From Flavobacteriaceae bacterium CG2_30_34_30 (GTDB taxonomy: Bacteria > Bacteroidota > Bacteroidia > Flavobacteriales > Flavobacteriaceae), in contig MNYN01000065.1 in NCBI GenBank assembly GCA_001873105.1, positions 1 through 35,332 of the forward strand: a stretch of DNA of 35,332 bases. Direction: 5' to 3'. Of the stretch, positions 1-8,473 are shown piece after piece (position 1 is the stretch's first letter; every line of letters begins with the position of its first letter). The notes below the pieces were generated by a model that was not told the DNA's origin, searched no databases, and worked only from the letters and a program-made list of their open reading frames with translations. The position numbers and the translations under genes were made by a program.

Positions 1-387
1 AGGCGAAAAATTACAGAACAAGAGGCAATAAATAAAGATGCAATGGCAGCAATATATGATGCTATGAAACCCGGCGACACGGTAGATGTTAAATTTAGTT
101 CCACAGTAAATGAGGTATGCCAAAGCAAAGGCTGCTGGATGAAAATGGATCTTGGTGAAAAAGAGGTAATGATAAAATTTAAAGACTATGCCTTTTTTAT
201 GCCAAAAGACATCGCCGGAAAAGAAGTTATACTTAATGGAAAGGCTTTTATCGAGGAAATGTCTATAGAAGATCAAAAACATTTTGCTGAAGATGCCGGA
301 AAATCAGAAGATGAAATCGCAGATATTAAGGAATCTAAAAGAACACTTTCCTTTGTTTCAGACGGGGTTTTAATCTTACAAAAATAA
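1..387 (+). CDS. DUF4920 domain protein (5' end outside window)
   Basis: The reading frame is open to the first base of the window. The residues before the first ATG at 43 (RRKITEQEAINKDA) match the usual N-terminal part of DUF4920 proteins, so this is the 3' part of a longer gene that probably carries a signal peptide upstream. The diagnostic segment is TEVC-like (VNEVCQSKGCWMKM, near the start of the visible part), with two cysteines and a Trp, followed by a small beta-rich domain. The family occurs in Bacteroidota and has no assigned biochemical role; the paired Cys could bind a metal or form a disulfide, which is inference. The stop codon is one base before the mnmD ATG, so the two genes are probably co-transcribed. 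Confidence 0.85.
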   Translation, partial: RRKITEQEAINKDAMAAIYDAMKPGDTVDVKFSSTVNEVCQSKGCWMKMDLGEKEVMIKFKDYAFFMPKDIAGKEVILNGKAFIEEMSIEDQKHFAEDAGKSEDEIADIKESKRTLSFVSDGVLILQK

Positions 388-388
388 A

Positions 389-1045
389 ATGCAACGGGAA
401 ATTGTAACTACAAGTGACGGTTCCTCAACCATATTTTTTTCCGAATGGAAGGAACATTGTCATTCTATTCACGGTGCAATACAAGAGGCAAATCACGTTT
501 TTATAAAAATGGGATTGTCTCTTTTTTCATCCGGCGAAGTTGCCATTTTAGAAATTGGTTTTGGCACCGGTTTGAACGCTTTTATCACTCTATTAGAAGC
601 TGAAAAGAGAAATCTAACCATTTCTTATGTGGGTGTGGAAGCGTATCCTATTACTTTAGAGGAAGTAGAAAAATTAAATTATCCTAAACAATTAAATGCC
701 TCTGAAGAAATATTTCGCCTATTGCACGAAAAACCTTGGGAGCAAAATATCGAAATTTCATCTCGATTTAACTTAAAAAAACGCCAACAATTTTTTGAAC
801 AAATCAATGATGCCTCACAGTATGATCTTATTTATTTTGATGCTTTTGGTGCAGGAGTACAACCTGAATTATGGACAGTATCTATTTTTAAAAAAATGTA
901 TCAAGCCCTTAAACCAAAGGGAGTTTTAGTTACTTATGCAGCAAAAGGCAGTGTGCGAAGAGCAATGTTAGAAGTTGGTTTTAAGGTGGAACGTTTACCA
1001 GGTCCTCCAGGAAAACGAGAAATGCTGCGCGCTACAGTGGGTTAA
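389..1045 (+). CDS. mnmD: tRNA U34 (mnm5s2U) methyltransferase, MnmD-type
   Basis: This protein belongs to the DUF752 family, the stand-alone form of the methyltransferase half of MnmC. It uses SAM to methylate 5-aminomethyl-2-thiouridine at tRNA position 34, in the cytoplasm. The SAM-binding motif EIGFGTGLNAF lies near residues 55-65. The acidic YFDAFG motif is in the middle of the protein, and the family-typical GPPGKREML segment is near the C terminus. At 218 residues it is the usual size for MnmD without the FAD-dependent oxidase domain. The ATG is one base after the stop of the DUF4920 gene, suggesting translational coupling. No FAD-dependent partner is visible in the window. Confidence 0.93.
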   Translation: MQREIVTTSDGSSTIFFSEWKEHCHSIHGAIQEANHVFIKMGLSLFSSGEVAILEIGFGTGLNAFITLLEAEKRNLTISYVGVEAYPITLEEVEKLNYPKQLNASEEIFRLLHEKPWEQNIEISSRFNLKKRQQFFEQINDASQYDLIYFDAFGAGVQPELWTVSIFKKMYQALKPKGVLVTYAAKGSVRRAMLEVGFKVERLPGPPGKREMLRATVG

Positions 1046-1175
1046 ATCTTAAACCTTTATTTACGTTAAGACCAACTTTACTAGTACTTGCCTTTATTTT
1101 GAAAAATTTGTGATTTAATTTTTTGCAATAAAAAAAAGGAAATTTTAATCTAAATCTTTTGTCAATCTTTTTATC

Positions 1176-1388
1176 ATGAATCAACAACCTAACAATCCGT
1201 TGCACGGAATTACATTAGCCACAATACTTAATTTTTTAGTTGAAAAATATGGTTGGGAAGAATTAAGTAATCGAGTAAGCATACGTTGTTTTTCTGCCAA
1301 CCCATCCATAAATTCTAGTCTTACTTTTTTACGTAAAACACCTTGGGCAAGGCAAAAAGTGGAACAGTTGTATTTAAATAGTATTTAA
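1176..1388 (+). CDS. VF530 family (DUF2132) small DNA-binding protein
   Basis: This 70-residue protein shows the whole VF530 signature: NPLHGITL at the N terminus, [10 protein letters not shown] in the middle and [13 protein letters not shown] at the C-terminal end. The family has a compact helical fold with reported double-stranded DNA binding, and its cellular role is not established. The ATG at 1176 follows an A/T-rich leader. The gene ends 14 bases before the convergent end of rlmF, so the two share a very short terminator region. Confidence 0.88.
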   Translation: MNQQPNNPLHGITLATILNFLVEKYGWEELSNRVSIRCFSANPSINSSLTFLRKTPWARQKVEQLYLNSI

Positions 1389-1402
1389 TTTTCTACAATT
1401 GT

Positions 1403-2254
1403 TTACCAATTCCATATCACAAACCTGCTCTTTTTGTTTCCTTGTTCCATAGGAATGGTTTTGTAATTTGCTTTAAGTTTATCTAGTTGTTTGTAAATTT
1501 TTGGAAGGTTTTCTTGTTTAGAAACTAAAGTGGTAAACAACCCTATTTGTTTTTTAAAAGAATTACTTTCCTTAATCATACGCTTTATAAACAAGGCTTC
1601 GCCGCCGTTACACCATAATTCGTTGGCCTGACCACTAAAATTTTTAGTAAAACCAGTAAAATTTCCCAGATTTTTTAATTTTCTAAAAGTACTTCTTGTT
1701 GCTTCTTCTTGTGAATTAAAAAACGGGGGATTGCACATTGAAAAAGAATAATAAGTTCCTGGAGTTACTATTCCTTTAAATATAAATCCGGGATTTTTTT
1801 GATGCAATATTGTAATGCGTTTTTCTAATTCGGGTGTAGCTTTTACATTTGCTATTGCTGCGTTTACAGCCGTTTGATCCATATCAACACCAACCATATT
1901 CCAACTGAAAAGCTGTGCTCCTAAAATGGGATAGATGCCATTTGCTCCAACACCAATATCTAAACCTTTCACATTATTTTGCAGACCTTTTTCTTCTAAT
2001 ATATCTGCTAGATGATATATATAATCAGCACGTCCGGGAATAGGAGGACATAAATAATTTTCGGGAAGATTCCAGTCTTTTAGATGATAATAATGTTTTA
2101 AAATGGCTTTATTTAAGTGAAAAACTGCTTCACTATTAGCAAAGTCTATCGTTTTTGTTTTGTGTTCGTTTATGAATACAAAGGGTTTTAATTCGCTATG
2201 GCTTTTTCCCAAGGAATCAAAATCGTAAGAGGTATGAGGATTTTTTAAATGCAA
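1403..2254 (-). CDS. rlmF: 23S rRNA (adenine1618-N6)-methyltransferase
   Basis: RlmF methylates N6 of A1618 in 23S rRNA using SAM. The N terminus (MHLKNPHTSYDF), the CPPIPGRADYIYHLADIL segment, the SAM-binding DIGVGANGIYP motif and the catalytic NPPFF tetrapeptide with flank are all recognisable. Its 283 residues match the normal length. The start is TTG at 2254: an in-frame stop lies four codons upstream, and conserved N-terminal sequence begins right after the TTG, with no ATG before well inside the SAM domain. A TTG start therefore seems real. It is convergent with the VF530 gene. Confidence 0.93.
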   Translation of the reverse strand: MHLKNPHTSYDFDSLGKSHSELKPFVFINEHKTKTIDFANSEAVFHLNKAILKHYYHLKDWNLPENYLCPPIPGRADYIYHLADILEEKGLQNNVKGLDIGVGANGIYPILGAQLFSWNMVGVDMDQTAVNAAIANVKATPELEKRITILHQKNPGFIFKGIVTPGTYYSFSMCNPPFFNSQEEATRSTFRKLKNLGNFTGFTKNFSGQANELWCNGGEALFIKRMIKESNSFKKQIGLFTTLVSKQENLPKIYKQLDKLKANYKTIPMEQGNKKSRFVIWNW

Positions 2255-2413
2255 AGTTTTTGATTAATAATAAGAGGGTAAAGGTAGTATATTTTGAATG
2301 GGTACGTTTTATTTATGAGGAGTGTTCAATAAATTTTGTCAAACATCTATAAATTAAATACTTCCTTGCCATAGTATTTTGCCTTTGGGTATTCCATATT
2401 CAATTAATAACAC

Positions 2414-2421
2414 TACTTTTG
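2414..2421 (+). promoter_or_regulatory. -7 promoter box for J-domain/KTSC gene
   Basis: TACTTTTG is a perfect match to the Bacteroidota -7 consensus TAnnTTTG, 26 bases upstream of the ATG at 2448. No well-placed TTG -33 element is seen. Its position downstream of the alternative TTG at 2379 argues that translation starts at 2448. Confidence 0.5.
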
Positions 2422-2447
2422 CGCCTGATTTAAAAAAAACAGCATCA

Positions 2448-2903
2448 ATGAAGCGCATACAGGAATACAAAAAACTTTTTCAAGTTACACCAGCAACCGA
2501 TTTAAAAGAACTAAAAACAACCTACAGAAATCTAGTTAAAGAATGGCATCCTGATAAGTTTTTAGAGCATGATGTTTTGCATGAAGATGCTAAATTAAAA
2601 AGTGTTCAAATTATTGATGCCTACCATTTTTTAGTTAGTTTATCTCCTGAAACAAAAGCGGCAAATTTAGAAGAATACAACGTTACTATTACAGAAACAG
2701 GCATTTTAGACTTTCGTCACAAAGGGAATGTATTAGAAATTACATTTTTAGATGGTACAACGTATGAATACTTTGGGGTGAACAAAATTTTATTCAGCAA
2801 ATTTATCAATGCAGACAGACAATACCGTTTTGCAAAAAGAAATATTTTTACATCCTTTCCTTACAGAAAATCTAAAAAGGATGCAGTATTAGAAACTGTA
2901 TAG
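2448..2903 (+). CDS. J-domain plus KTSC domain protein
   Basis: The protein has 151 residues when started at the ATG at 2448. The N-terminal half is a compact J domain with the canonical HPD motif in EWHPDKF, which stimulates a DnaK ATPase. The C-terminal half matches the KTSC domain, a small beta-rich domain found alone or attached to lysyl-tRNA synthetase; visible features include FLDGTTYEYFGV and the FSKFINADRQYRFAKRN run. KTSC is of uncertain function, with nucleic-acid binding suggested. I reject a start at TTG 2379 because a good -7 box lies inside that extension and the extra residues do not resemble a J domain. The gene is monocistronic and followed by a strong terminator. Confidence 0.85.
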   Translation: MKRIQEYKKLFQVTPATDLKELKTTYRNLVKEWHPDKFLEHDVLHEDAKLKSVQIIDAYHFLVSLSPETKAANLEEYNVTITETGILDFRHKGNVLEITFLDGTTYEYFGVNKILFSKFINADRQYRFAKRNIFTSFPYRKSKKDAVLETV

Positions 2904-2935
2904 ACTTTTTATTTTTCAATCAAAAACAATAATAG

Positions 2936-2963
2936 AGACAGCTTATAAAGTTGTCTTTTTTTT
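2936..2963 (+). terminator. Rho-independent terminator after J-domain/KTSC gene
   Basis: A 9-bp stem AGACAGCTT / AAGTTGTCT (one G-U pair) with an ATA loop is followed by eight T. It lies 33 bases after the stop at 2903 and 23 bases before the end of the convergent phosphatase gene, whose transcripts it may also meet. Confidence 0.8.
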
Positions 2964-2985
2964 GTTTATTAAAAAAATAGTAGAC

Positions 2986-3723
2986 TTAAAAGGTGGGTCC
3001 GAAGGATTCTTTTGTATTAGAAAAAGCCTTTTGAAGTGGCTTTTCTAGTTTTTTTGAAATTTGAATTTGTTTTATTTTTTCCAAATGTTCCGGTTTGTGG
3101 GCGTCAGTTGCTACAAAAGTAATTGCATTTTCTGTGAGCAATTGAAAAGCTTTTCTTTGTACATCACCACCATAATGCGAGCTTAACGAAAGTAAATTTA
3201 ATTGGAGCAAACAACCTCGTCTTTTTAATTCTATACTTTCGCTTGGAGTCATATAGTTGTATCGTTCAGGGTGGGCAAGTACGGGTACATAGCCATAATT
3301 TTGAATGTCAAAAATTTGTTGCTCTGTATGCATAGACTTTTGAAAATAAGACATTTCTACTAATAGTTTATTTTCTGAAACAGTAAGAAGCTCTTTTTTT
3401 CCAAGAAGAATATTAAAGCCAGAATCGAGCATGTATTCCGCTGCGGCTCGATATGGCAATTTTAGGGTAATTGGCATTTCTTTATTAAACATTACTAAAC
3501 AATCGGTTATACTTACTGCAGTATTATAATAGTAATCCTCCATTATATGAGGTGTAGCTATCACGCCACAGTATCCTAAACTTTTATATAATTCTGCCAT
3601 TTTTTTAGAAACCTCCATTGCAGTCGATCCATCATCAATGCATGGCAATATGTGGCAATGCATATCTATGGCATTTTCTAAAAAATCTGCTAGGAATACG
3701 TGTTTTGTGAAAATGCTAAACAT
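2986..3723 (-). CDS. CpsB/CapC-type PHP tyrosine phosphatase
   Basis: This is a PHP-fold, metal-dependent protein-tyrosine phosphatase related to CpsB and YwqE, which dephosphorylate bacterial tyrosine kinases that control polysaccharide export. The metal ligands are visible: HxH at residues 22-24 (MHCHILPCIDDGS), ATPHIMEDYY near 56-65, AHPERYNYM in the middle and ATDAH near the C terminus. The 245-residue length is normal and there is no signal peptide, so it is cytoplasmic. No capsule locus or tyrosine kinase is next to it, so the substrate is not evident from context. A perfect -7 box lies just upstream. Confidence 0.9.
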   Translation of the reverse strand: MFSIFTKHVFLADFLENAIDMHCHILPCIDDGSTAMEVSKKMAELYKSLGYCGVIATPHIMEDYYYNTAVSITDCLVMFNKEMPITLKLPYRAAAEYMLDSGFNILLGKKELLTVSENKLLVEMSYFQKSMHTEQQIFDIQNYGYVPVLAHPERYNYMTPSESIELKRRGCLLQLNLLSLSSHYGGDVQRKAFQLLTENAITFVATDAHKPEHLEKIKQIQISKKLEKPLQKAFSNTKESFGPTF

Positions 3724-3738
3724 GATGCTAGTTTGTTA

Positions 3739-3746
3739 CAAAAGTA
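3739..3746 (-). promoter_or_regulatory. -7 promoter box for the PHP phosphatase gene
   Basis: On the minus strand the bases read TACTTTTG, a perfect TAnnTTTG match, 15 bases upstream of the ATG at 3723. The predicted leader is only about 10 nucleotides. Confidence 0.5.
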
Positions 3747-3772
3747 GGCGATTCATATAAATAGAAGTTAAA

Positions 3773-5140
3773 TTATTCGGGAAGTGATTTTTTAGAAACA
3801 TAAATAAAATTATTATTGGTATTTTCTTTTAGCCTTTCTATATCGATACCGATACTTAAAGAGCGGTCTTTTTTTATTAATATATTAATCCATTTCTGCT
3901 TTCTTAATTCGCCATTTGGGGTGGTAACTTGAAAGTCTTTCCAGTTTTTAAAATCTATTAAAATATTAGATCTAAGTTCGCTTCTAACTTTCTCATTATG
4001 AATGATATGATTTAGTACATCTAGAGAATAAGTTTCATTTTCATTTAAACCGAAGGTTTGTAAAAGTTCTTTATTTAATTTTAAGGTTCTATCGTTGTGG
4101 TCAAACAAAGAAATCATTATCGGAATGTTTTCAAAAATAGCTTGAAAAATATCTTGTGAAATTTCTTTTTCTTTAATGGTGTTTTTTAAAGTTTCTATAA
4201 GGTTTTGTTCTTCGGTAATATCTTTTGAAGAGCAGGCAATACCTATTACTTTATGGTCAGAAAGTATTGGGTTCATCGATGTTTTAAAGTAGGTAAGTTT
4301 GCCTTCTTTTTCCCGTTTATTTGTTACTGAAAATATTTCATTATTTAGTGCTTTCAAATAGCCTTGCAACCAAAATTGTTTTTCTTTTTCATCGGTGTAT
4401 TTATCTAAAATAGAATCTCCGGTCCGGGGTCTAATTTTATAATATTTTTTTATCAATTGGGTATATGCCAAATTAAAAGAATTAAGCTGAATATTTTTGT
4501 CAACAGACCAAATAACATCGGTGGTGTTATTTATGAGAGCCTCTTTTTCTTTTAATTCACTTGAAATTATAGCGTCTACTTTCTTTTGTTCGGAAATATC
4601 GATGATAGCTGTAATAAAATAAGGATTTCCTTTAAAATCTTTTACCATTTTGCCTATGAGATGAAACCAAATTGGCGTGCCATTTTTATGAAGGTATCTC
4701 TTTTTACGCGTGTAAGTTGAATTATGGTCTTGTTTAAATAATTCCCATTGATAGATATCCTCTTTAAAGTCTTCTTTATGTGTGAAATCTCCTGTTTTTC
4801 TTCTAAGCAATTCCTTTCGGGTATAACCTAATTTGTTTGCTATATTTTCATTAATATCTAAAATTACGCCGGTTTCAGAAACTTGAATAAATCCAATATC
4901 AGGGTTAGAGAAGAGAATGTCTATTTGATTTTTTTGTTTTAAAACGTTTTTATAGACGTTGAAAATTGCTAAAAGGAGAAGTAAAGCAGAAAGAAACACA
5001 AATACAAAGCCTTTATAATTACTCATTTTTTGTATTTCTTCGGGATCATTAAATAAAGTAAAAACCAAAGAATCACTAAAATAAATCCAAAATATTCCAA
5101 ACACAAGATATAGAAGCGCAATAATCACTGCTTTTTTCAT
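3773..5140 (-). CDS. Membrane-anchored triple-PAS protein without kinase domain
   Basis: Two N-terminal membrane segments (about residues 4-24 and 44-66) are followed by three PAS-like domains, roughly 75-185, 195-310 and 325-440. PAS hallmarks include the S-box-like run DINENIANKLGYTRKELL, HKNGTPIWFHLIGK with PYFITAIIDIS after it (a PAC-type motif), and GIACSSKDITEEQ closing the second PAS. The protein then ends: there is no H-box, ATP-binding HATPase, GGDEF, EAL or cyclase domain. It resembles the sensor half of a hybrid histidine kinase. The stop is followed directly by the promoter of the phosphatase gene, and I see no continuation of a kinase in any frame. Ligand and output are unknown. 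Confidence 0.75.
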   Translation of the reverse strand: MKKAVIIALLYLVFGIFWIYFSDSLVFTLFNDPEEIQKMSNYKGFVFVFLSALLLLLAIFNVYKNVLKQKNQIDILFSNPDIGFIQVSETGVILDINENIANKLGYTRKELLRRKTGDFTHKEDFKEDIYQWELFKQDHNSTYTRKKRYLHKNGTPIWFHLIGKMVKDFKGNPYFITAIIDISEQKKVDAIISSELKEKEALINNTTDVIWSVDKNIQLNSFNLAYTQLIKKYYKIRPRTGDSILDKYTDEKEKQFWLQGYLKALNNEIFSVTNKREKEGKLTYFKTSMNPILSDHKVIGIACSSKDITEEQNLIETLKNTIKEKEISQDIFQAIFENIPIMISLFDHNDRTLKLNKELLQTFGLNENETYSLDVLNHIIHNEKVRSELRSNILIDFKNWKDFQVTTPNGELRKQKWINILIKKDRSLSIGIDIERLKENTNNNFIYVSKKSLPE

Positions 5141-5362
5141 AACAAAATTTGAGGCGGGCTCAATGTAAGAAAATATTTATAGTTTTAATAAATACATAAT
5201 AACTTTATTTTTTTTAATCGTTTTTAAGAATAAAAAAACACCCCTCTCATGTCACCATAAAATTTGTGAAATAAGAAAAGATGTCTTTTATTTTGATTAC
5301 AATTTTAAGATGAAAAATGCAACTTATTCAGAAGCAATAATCATCCTATTCATTTTTTGCTT

Positions 5363-5896
5363 TTAATTGTTTAGAGGTATATATTCTAGTTTTTGACCAC
5401 CTACAGAAGCATCAATCATTAATCCGGCTTTTGGTAAGACATATACTGCAATACCGTCAGCATACTTAGCCTTGATTGCTTCTCCCGATTGTAAAGCAAC
5501 TGCTGAGGCTCCGGCGGTTAATTCCAGTTTATTGGTTTTTAATCGGTTAAATGCTTCTTCGGTTTCAAAAAGTATCATTTCACTGTAGGTTTCTCCACCG
5601 GCTTGTAGTCCTAAATCCAGTTGTTTCATACTAGCCAATCCAATAAGCACTCCGTTTTGATAAACGGCTCCATTACCAGATGCAGCACCAACTATAAAAG
5701 CTCCTTTTCCTACATTTGGAAAAAGGACATACGCTGTTGCACTTTTTAATTGGGGGGCTATTTCTTTGTTTATTTTAATAAATTCGGCTTTAGCTATTTC
5801 AGCATCTCTTATAATTTCTTTGTCTTTTTGTGTTTGCGAAAAAAGAGAGGTGCTTACCATAAGTACTAAAAGCATGATAAAATTGGAAGTTTTCAT
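5363..5896 (-). CDS. Secreted SYLF (Ysc84-like) lipid-binding protein
   Basis: A signal peptide (about 1-20, ending FSQ) precedes a SYLF domain of about 150 residues. Family features are ATAYVLFPNVGKGAFIVG, GNGAVYQNG, LGLQAGGETYSEMILF, and the Gly/Ala-rich block AGASAVALQSGEA. Eukaryotic SYLF proteins bind phosphoinositides; bacterial ones are periplasmic and of unknown role, often seen in envelope-stress settings. The ATG at 5896 is well supported by the signal peptide. The gene stands alone between the PAS gene and the MBL operon, on the same strand as both. Confidence 0.88.
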   Translation of the reverse strand: MKTSNFIMLLVLMVSTSLFSQTQKDKEIIRDAEIAKAEFIKINKEIAPQLKSATAYVLFPNVGKGAFIVGAASGNGAVYQNGVLIGLASMKQLDLGLQAGGETYSEMILFETEEAFNRLKTNKLELTAGASAVALQSGEAIKAKYADGIAVYVLPKAGLMIDASVGGQKLEYIPLNN

Positions 5897-5990
5897 TTAT
5901 TTGTTTTTATTGTTAGGTGTAAAATTAATTCATTATAATAGAACCCTTAGTTAAGGTGGTGTTATTAAGTGTCAAGGAAAAGCTAATTTT

Positions 5991-7382
5991 TTATGGCGTG
6001 GTGCTCCATTGTAATTTTATCACCTCCTTAAAGGAAGGAATATGGGACTGCCATTGGTAATTGTCTTTTATTTTAAGTCGAAGTGCATCCGATGCTATTT
6101 TCTCTCCGTGAATTAAAAAAACCTGTTCCGGGATGTTCTTAATTTCACTAATCCATTCTAATAACTCTTTTTGATCAGCATGAGCAGAAAGACTTTGAAT
6201 GTTTTTTATGTGTGCTTTAACAGCATAGTATTTTCCAAATAATTTAATTTCATGTCCCCCTTCTTGAAGCATTCTGCCTCGGGTTCCTTCTGCCTGATAA
6301 CCAACTAACAGAACAATAGTATTGGGTTTATCAATACAATATTTTAGGTAAGTGAGTACTCTACCCCCTGTAACCATGCCGCTTCCGGCAATTACAACTT
6401 TAGGTCTTGGGTCGTCAATGGTTTTCCAAGTATCTTTATAGGAGGTAATGATATTAAAGTGATTGCGCATTGCACTTAATTCTTCTTGTGTAATTTTATG
6501 CCATGTGGGGAAATTTTCAAAAATCCTAAATACTTCATTACCCATAGGACTATCAATAAAGATAGGAATGTTCGGAATTTTATGTTTTGTGTATAATTTC
6601 CATAGCTTGTACATTAGGGTCTGTAAACGTTCCACCGCAAAACTTGGAATAATAAGTATTCCCTTATTATAAAGCGTTTCATTAATACTTTCTATTAATA
6701 ATTGGTCAGCGCTTTCTTCATCAGGATGTAGTCGGTTGCCGTAGGTGCTTTCTAAAAATAAAAAATCTGCCCATTGGGGACGTTTTGGTTTTTCTAACAG
6801 AAGGTCTTTTTCTCTTCCAATATCTCCGGAAAACACAAATAATTTACCTAGAACTTCCAGTTCTATAAATGTTGCTCCAAGAATATGTCCGTTTTTTTGA
6901 AATCGGTATCGGATACCATCAGAAAGAGAATACCACTTTTCGGGTTCTGCCGGGCTAAAAAATTCTAAAGCTTTTTCAGCATCCTCTGTGGTATAAAAAG
7001 GGAGAGCGGGTTTGTGTGTTGTATATTCTTCCTTGTTTGCCCTTTCAGCATCTTCTTCTTGAATTTTTGCACTGTCTAACAAAATAACCGAAGCGATGGA
7101 AAGGGTAGGAGAAGTTCCAATAATGGGTCCTTTAAATCCTTGTGATACTAATTTAGGAATATATCCTGTATGGTCTAAATGCCCATGGGTAAGTAAAAGA
7201 ATATCTATTTTATTAGGAGGATATGCAAAAGGCAACCAATTGTTTTCACGTAACTCCTTTATTCCTTGAAACATACCACAATCAATCAGAATGGTAGCAA
7301 CTGGGGTTTCAATGACAAATTTAGATCCTGTAACGGTTCCGGAAGCACCTAAAAAATAAACTTTTACTTCAACGTTAGTCAT
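5991..7382 (-). CDS. MBL-fold beta-CASP RNase-like protein
   Basis: This protein has a metallo-beta-lactamase fold interrupted by a beta-CASP domain and closed by the RNA-specificity domain, the architecture of CPSF73/Ysh1-like nucleases. Visible motifs are LTHGHLDHTGYIP (metal motif 2), KNGHILGATF, FSGDIGRE, the beta-CASP FIDSPMGNEVFRIF, SGSGMVTGGR-like AGSGMVTGGRVLTYL, and near the C terminus SLSAHADQKELL and FLIHGE. Metal ligands appear intact, so it is probably an active endo- or exoribonuclease in the cytoplasm. It begins 7 bases after the stop of the ATP-cone gene, so the two form an operon. Its 463 residues are typical for bacterial members. Confidence 0.9.
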   Translation of the reverse strand: MTNVEVKVYFLGASGTVTGSKFVIETPVATILIDCGMFQGIKELRENNWLPFAYPPNKIDILLLTHGHLDHTGYIPKLVSQGFKGPIIGTSPTLSIASVILLDSAKIQEEDAERANKEEYTTHKPALPFYTTEDAEKALEFFSPAEPEKWYSLSDGIRYRFQKNGHILGATFIELEVLGKLFVFSGDIGREKDLLLEKPKRPQWADFLFLESTYGNRLHPDEESADQLLIESINETLYNKGILIIPSFAVERLQTLMYKLWKLYTKHKIPNIPIFIDSPMGNEVFRIFENFPTWHKITQEELSAMRNHFNIITSYKDTWKTIDDPRPKVVIAGSGMVTGGRVLTYLKYCIDKPNTIVLLVGYQAEGTRGRMLQEGGHEIKLFGKYYAVKAHIKNIQSLSAHADQKELLEWISEIKNIPEQVFLIHGEKIASDALRLKIKDNYQWQSHIPSFKEVIKLQWSTTP

Positions 7383-7389
7383 CTTATTT

Positions 7390-8232
7390 TTAATGTTTGC
7401 ATAAAGATTCCATTTCCTTGAGTATTTTTTCTTTTCTGGTATCAGAAATACCTAAATGATCCAGAAAAAAATGGTCATTAATTAATTCCAGACATAATAC
7501 TACATCCCGACTCAACAAAAATTGTTTTTCGCGAGAAGTCAATAAGGTGGAAACCGTTATTGGGTATAAACCAGTAGAATCGATTTGGTCTTTTATAGCC
7601 TTTCCTTTTGGGTAATCCCAACTCAACAAATGTAAACAGGAACACTTGCCATAAGCTAAAGCATCTTCTGTAAATCGGGTATTGGTTACAACCCAACCTT
7701 GTTTTATGGGAAGTTTTTTCTTTGCTTTTTGGGCGTTAAAACGCACAATATCTCTATAACGTGAATCAATGTATAACGGTACCTTTACATCGCAATTGCT
7801 GCCTTCTAGACTATGAAATTTACATTCAATTAAAAATAATTCTCCGTCTTTTTGAGCCATTACATCAATTTCATGAGAAACACAAGCGCCTTGAAGTATT
7901 TGTCCAATTTCTACCTTATATCCAGTGTTTTTGAGAATAGCTGCCACAAACTTTTCAAAAGGAAAACCTGTTGGTCCAAGCTCATAAATGGCTTTTTTTA
8001 ATTTATATTTTGAAGCTATAAAGCTGTTTTTTTTCTTTAGTAAGTTAAATGCTCTATTGTATATTTCTTTGGTTGAAATTCCCACATAAAGTTCTTCTTC
8101 TATTTTATTTAAAATCCATTGAACCATTTCCTCAGTAGCACCGGCTCTTTTTAATGAAGTAGCAACTTTTTTTGAAGAAAAGTCAACTTTTTCACCAGAT
8201 GCTTTTATAATTGTTATGTTTTTATTTTGCAT
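7390..8232 (-). CDS. ATP-cone domain fused to Mrr-like restriction endonuclease fold
   Basis: The N-terminal 90 residues are an ATP-cone, the nucleotide-sensing module of ribonucleotide reductases and NrdR (IKASGEKVDFSSKKVATSLKRAGA, and the later NRAFNLLKK region). The C-terminal part has a PD-(D/E)xK nuclease core: GFPFEKFVAAILKNTGYKV helix, then HEIDVMA, then FLIECKFH, giving the E/D...D...ExK pattern of Mrr-type endonucleases. A trailing helical segment follows. The sequence allows GTG at 8235 or ATG at 8232; I prefer the ATG. It is the promoter-proximal gene of an operon with the beta-CASP RNase. Function is unknown; a nucleotide-gated nuclease is an inference from the domains. Confidence 0.85.
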   Translation of the reverse strand: MQNKNITIIKASGEKVDFSSKKVATSLKRAGATEEMVQWILNKIEEELYVGISTKEIYNRAFNLLKKKNSFIASKYKLKKAIYELGPTGFPFEKFVAAILKNTGYKVEIGQILQGACVSHEIDVMAQKDGELFLIECKFHSLEGSNCDVKVPLYIDSRYRDIVRFNAQKAKKKLPIKQGWVVTNTRFTEDALAYGKCSCLHLLSWDYPKGKAIKDQIDSTGLYPITVSTLLTSREKQFLLSRDVVLCLELINDHFFLDHLGISDTRKEKILKEMESLCKH

Positions 8233-8473
8233 CACTAGTTTTTTAAAAGTTGTTTCTAAGGTATGAAAACTTATCGATAATTTTAATTATATCGTTTTTG
8301 TTTCATTTATCTTTATAGTAATGTAAAGCTAAAACTACGATACTAGGTTTTCTATGAGATATGTCACCATTAGAATTTTTTATAATTTTTTTCAGTTACT
8401 TAAAAGTGATAAATATCATAAAATAAAGCCTTTAAAATACTTACATTTATGAAGTAATTTTCAATTAAAAGTT

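Noticed and set aside
2379..2447. TTG-started N-terminal extension of the J-domain/KTSC protein
   Set aside because: The extension contains a perfect -7 promoter box and does not resemble a J domain; the ATG at 2448 gives the normal start.
5310..5366. Short plus-strand frame coding an 18-residue hydrophobic peptide (MKNATYSEAIIILFIFCF)
   Set aside because: It overlaps the end of the SYLF gene, has no clear promoter or ribosome site, and such short hydrophobic frames are common in AT-rich gaps. Expression data would be needed.
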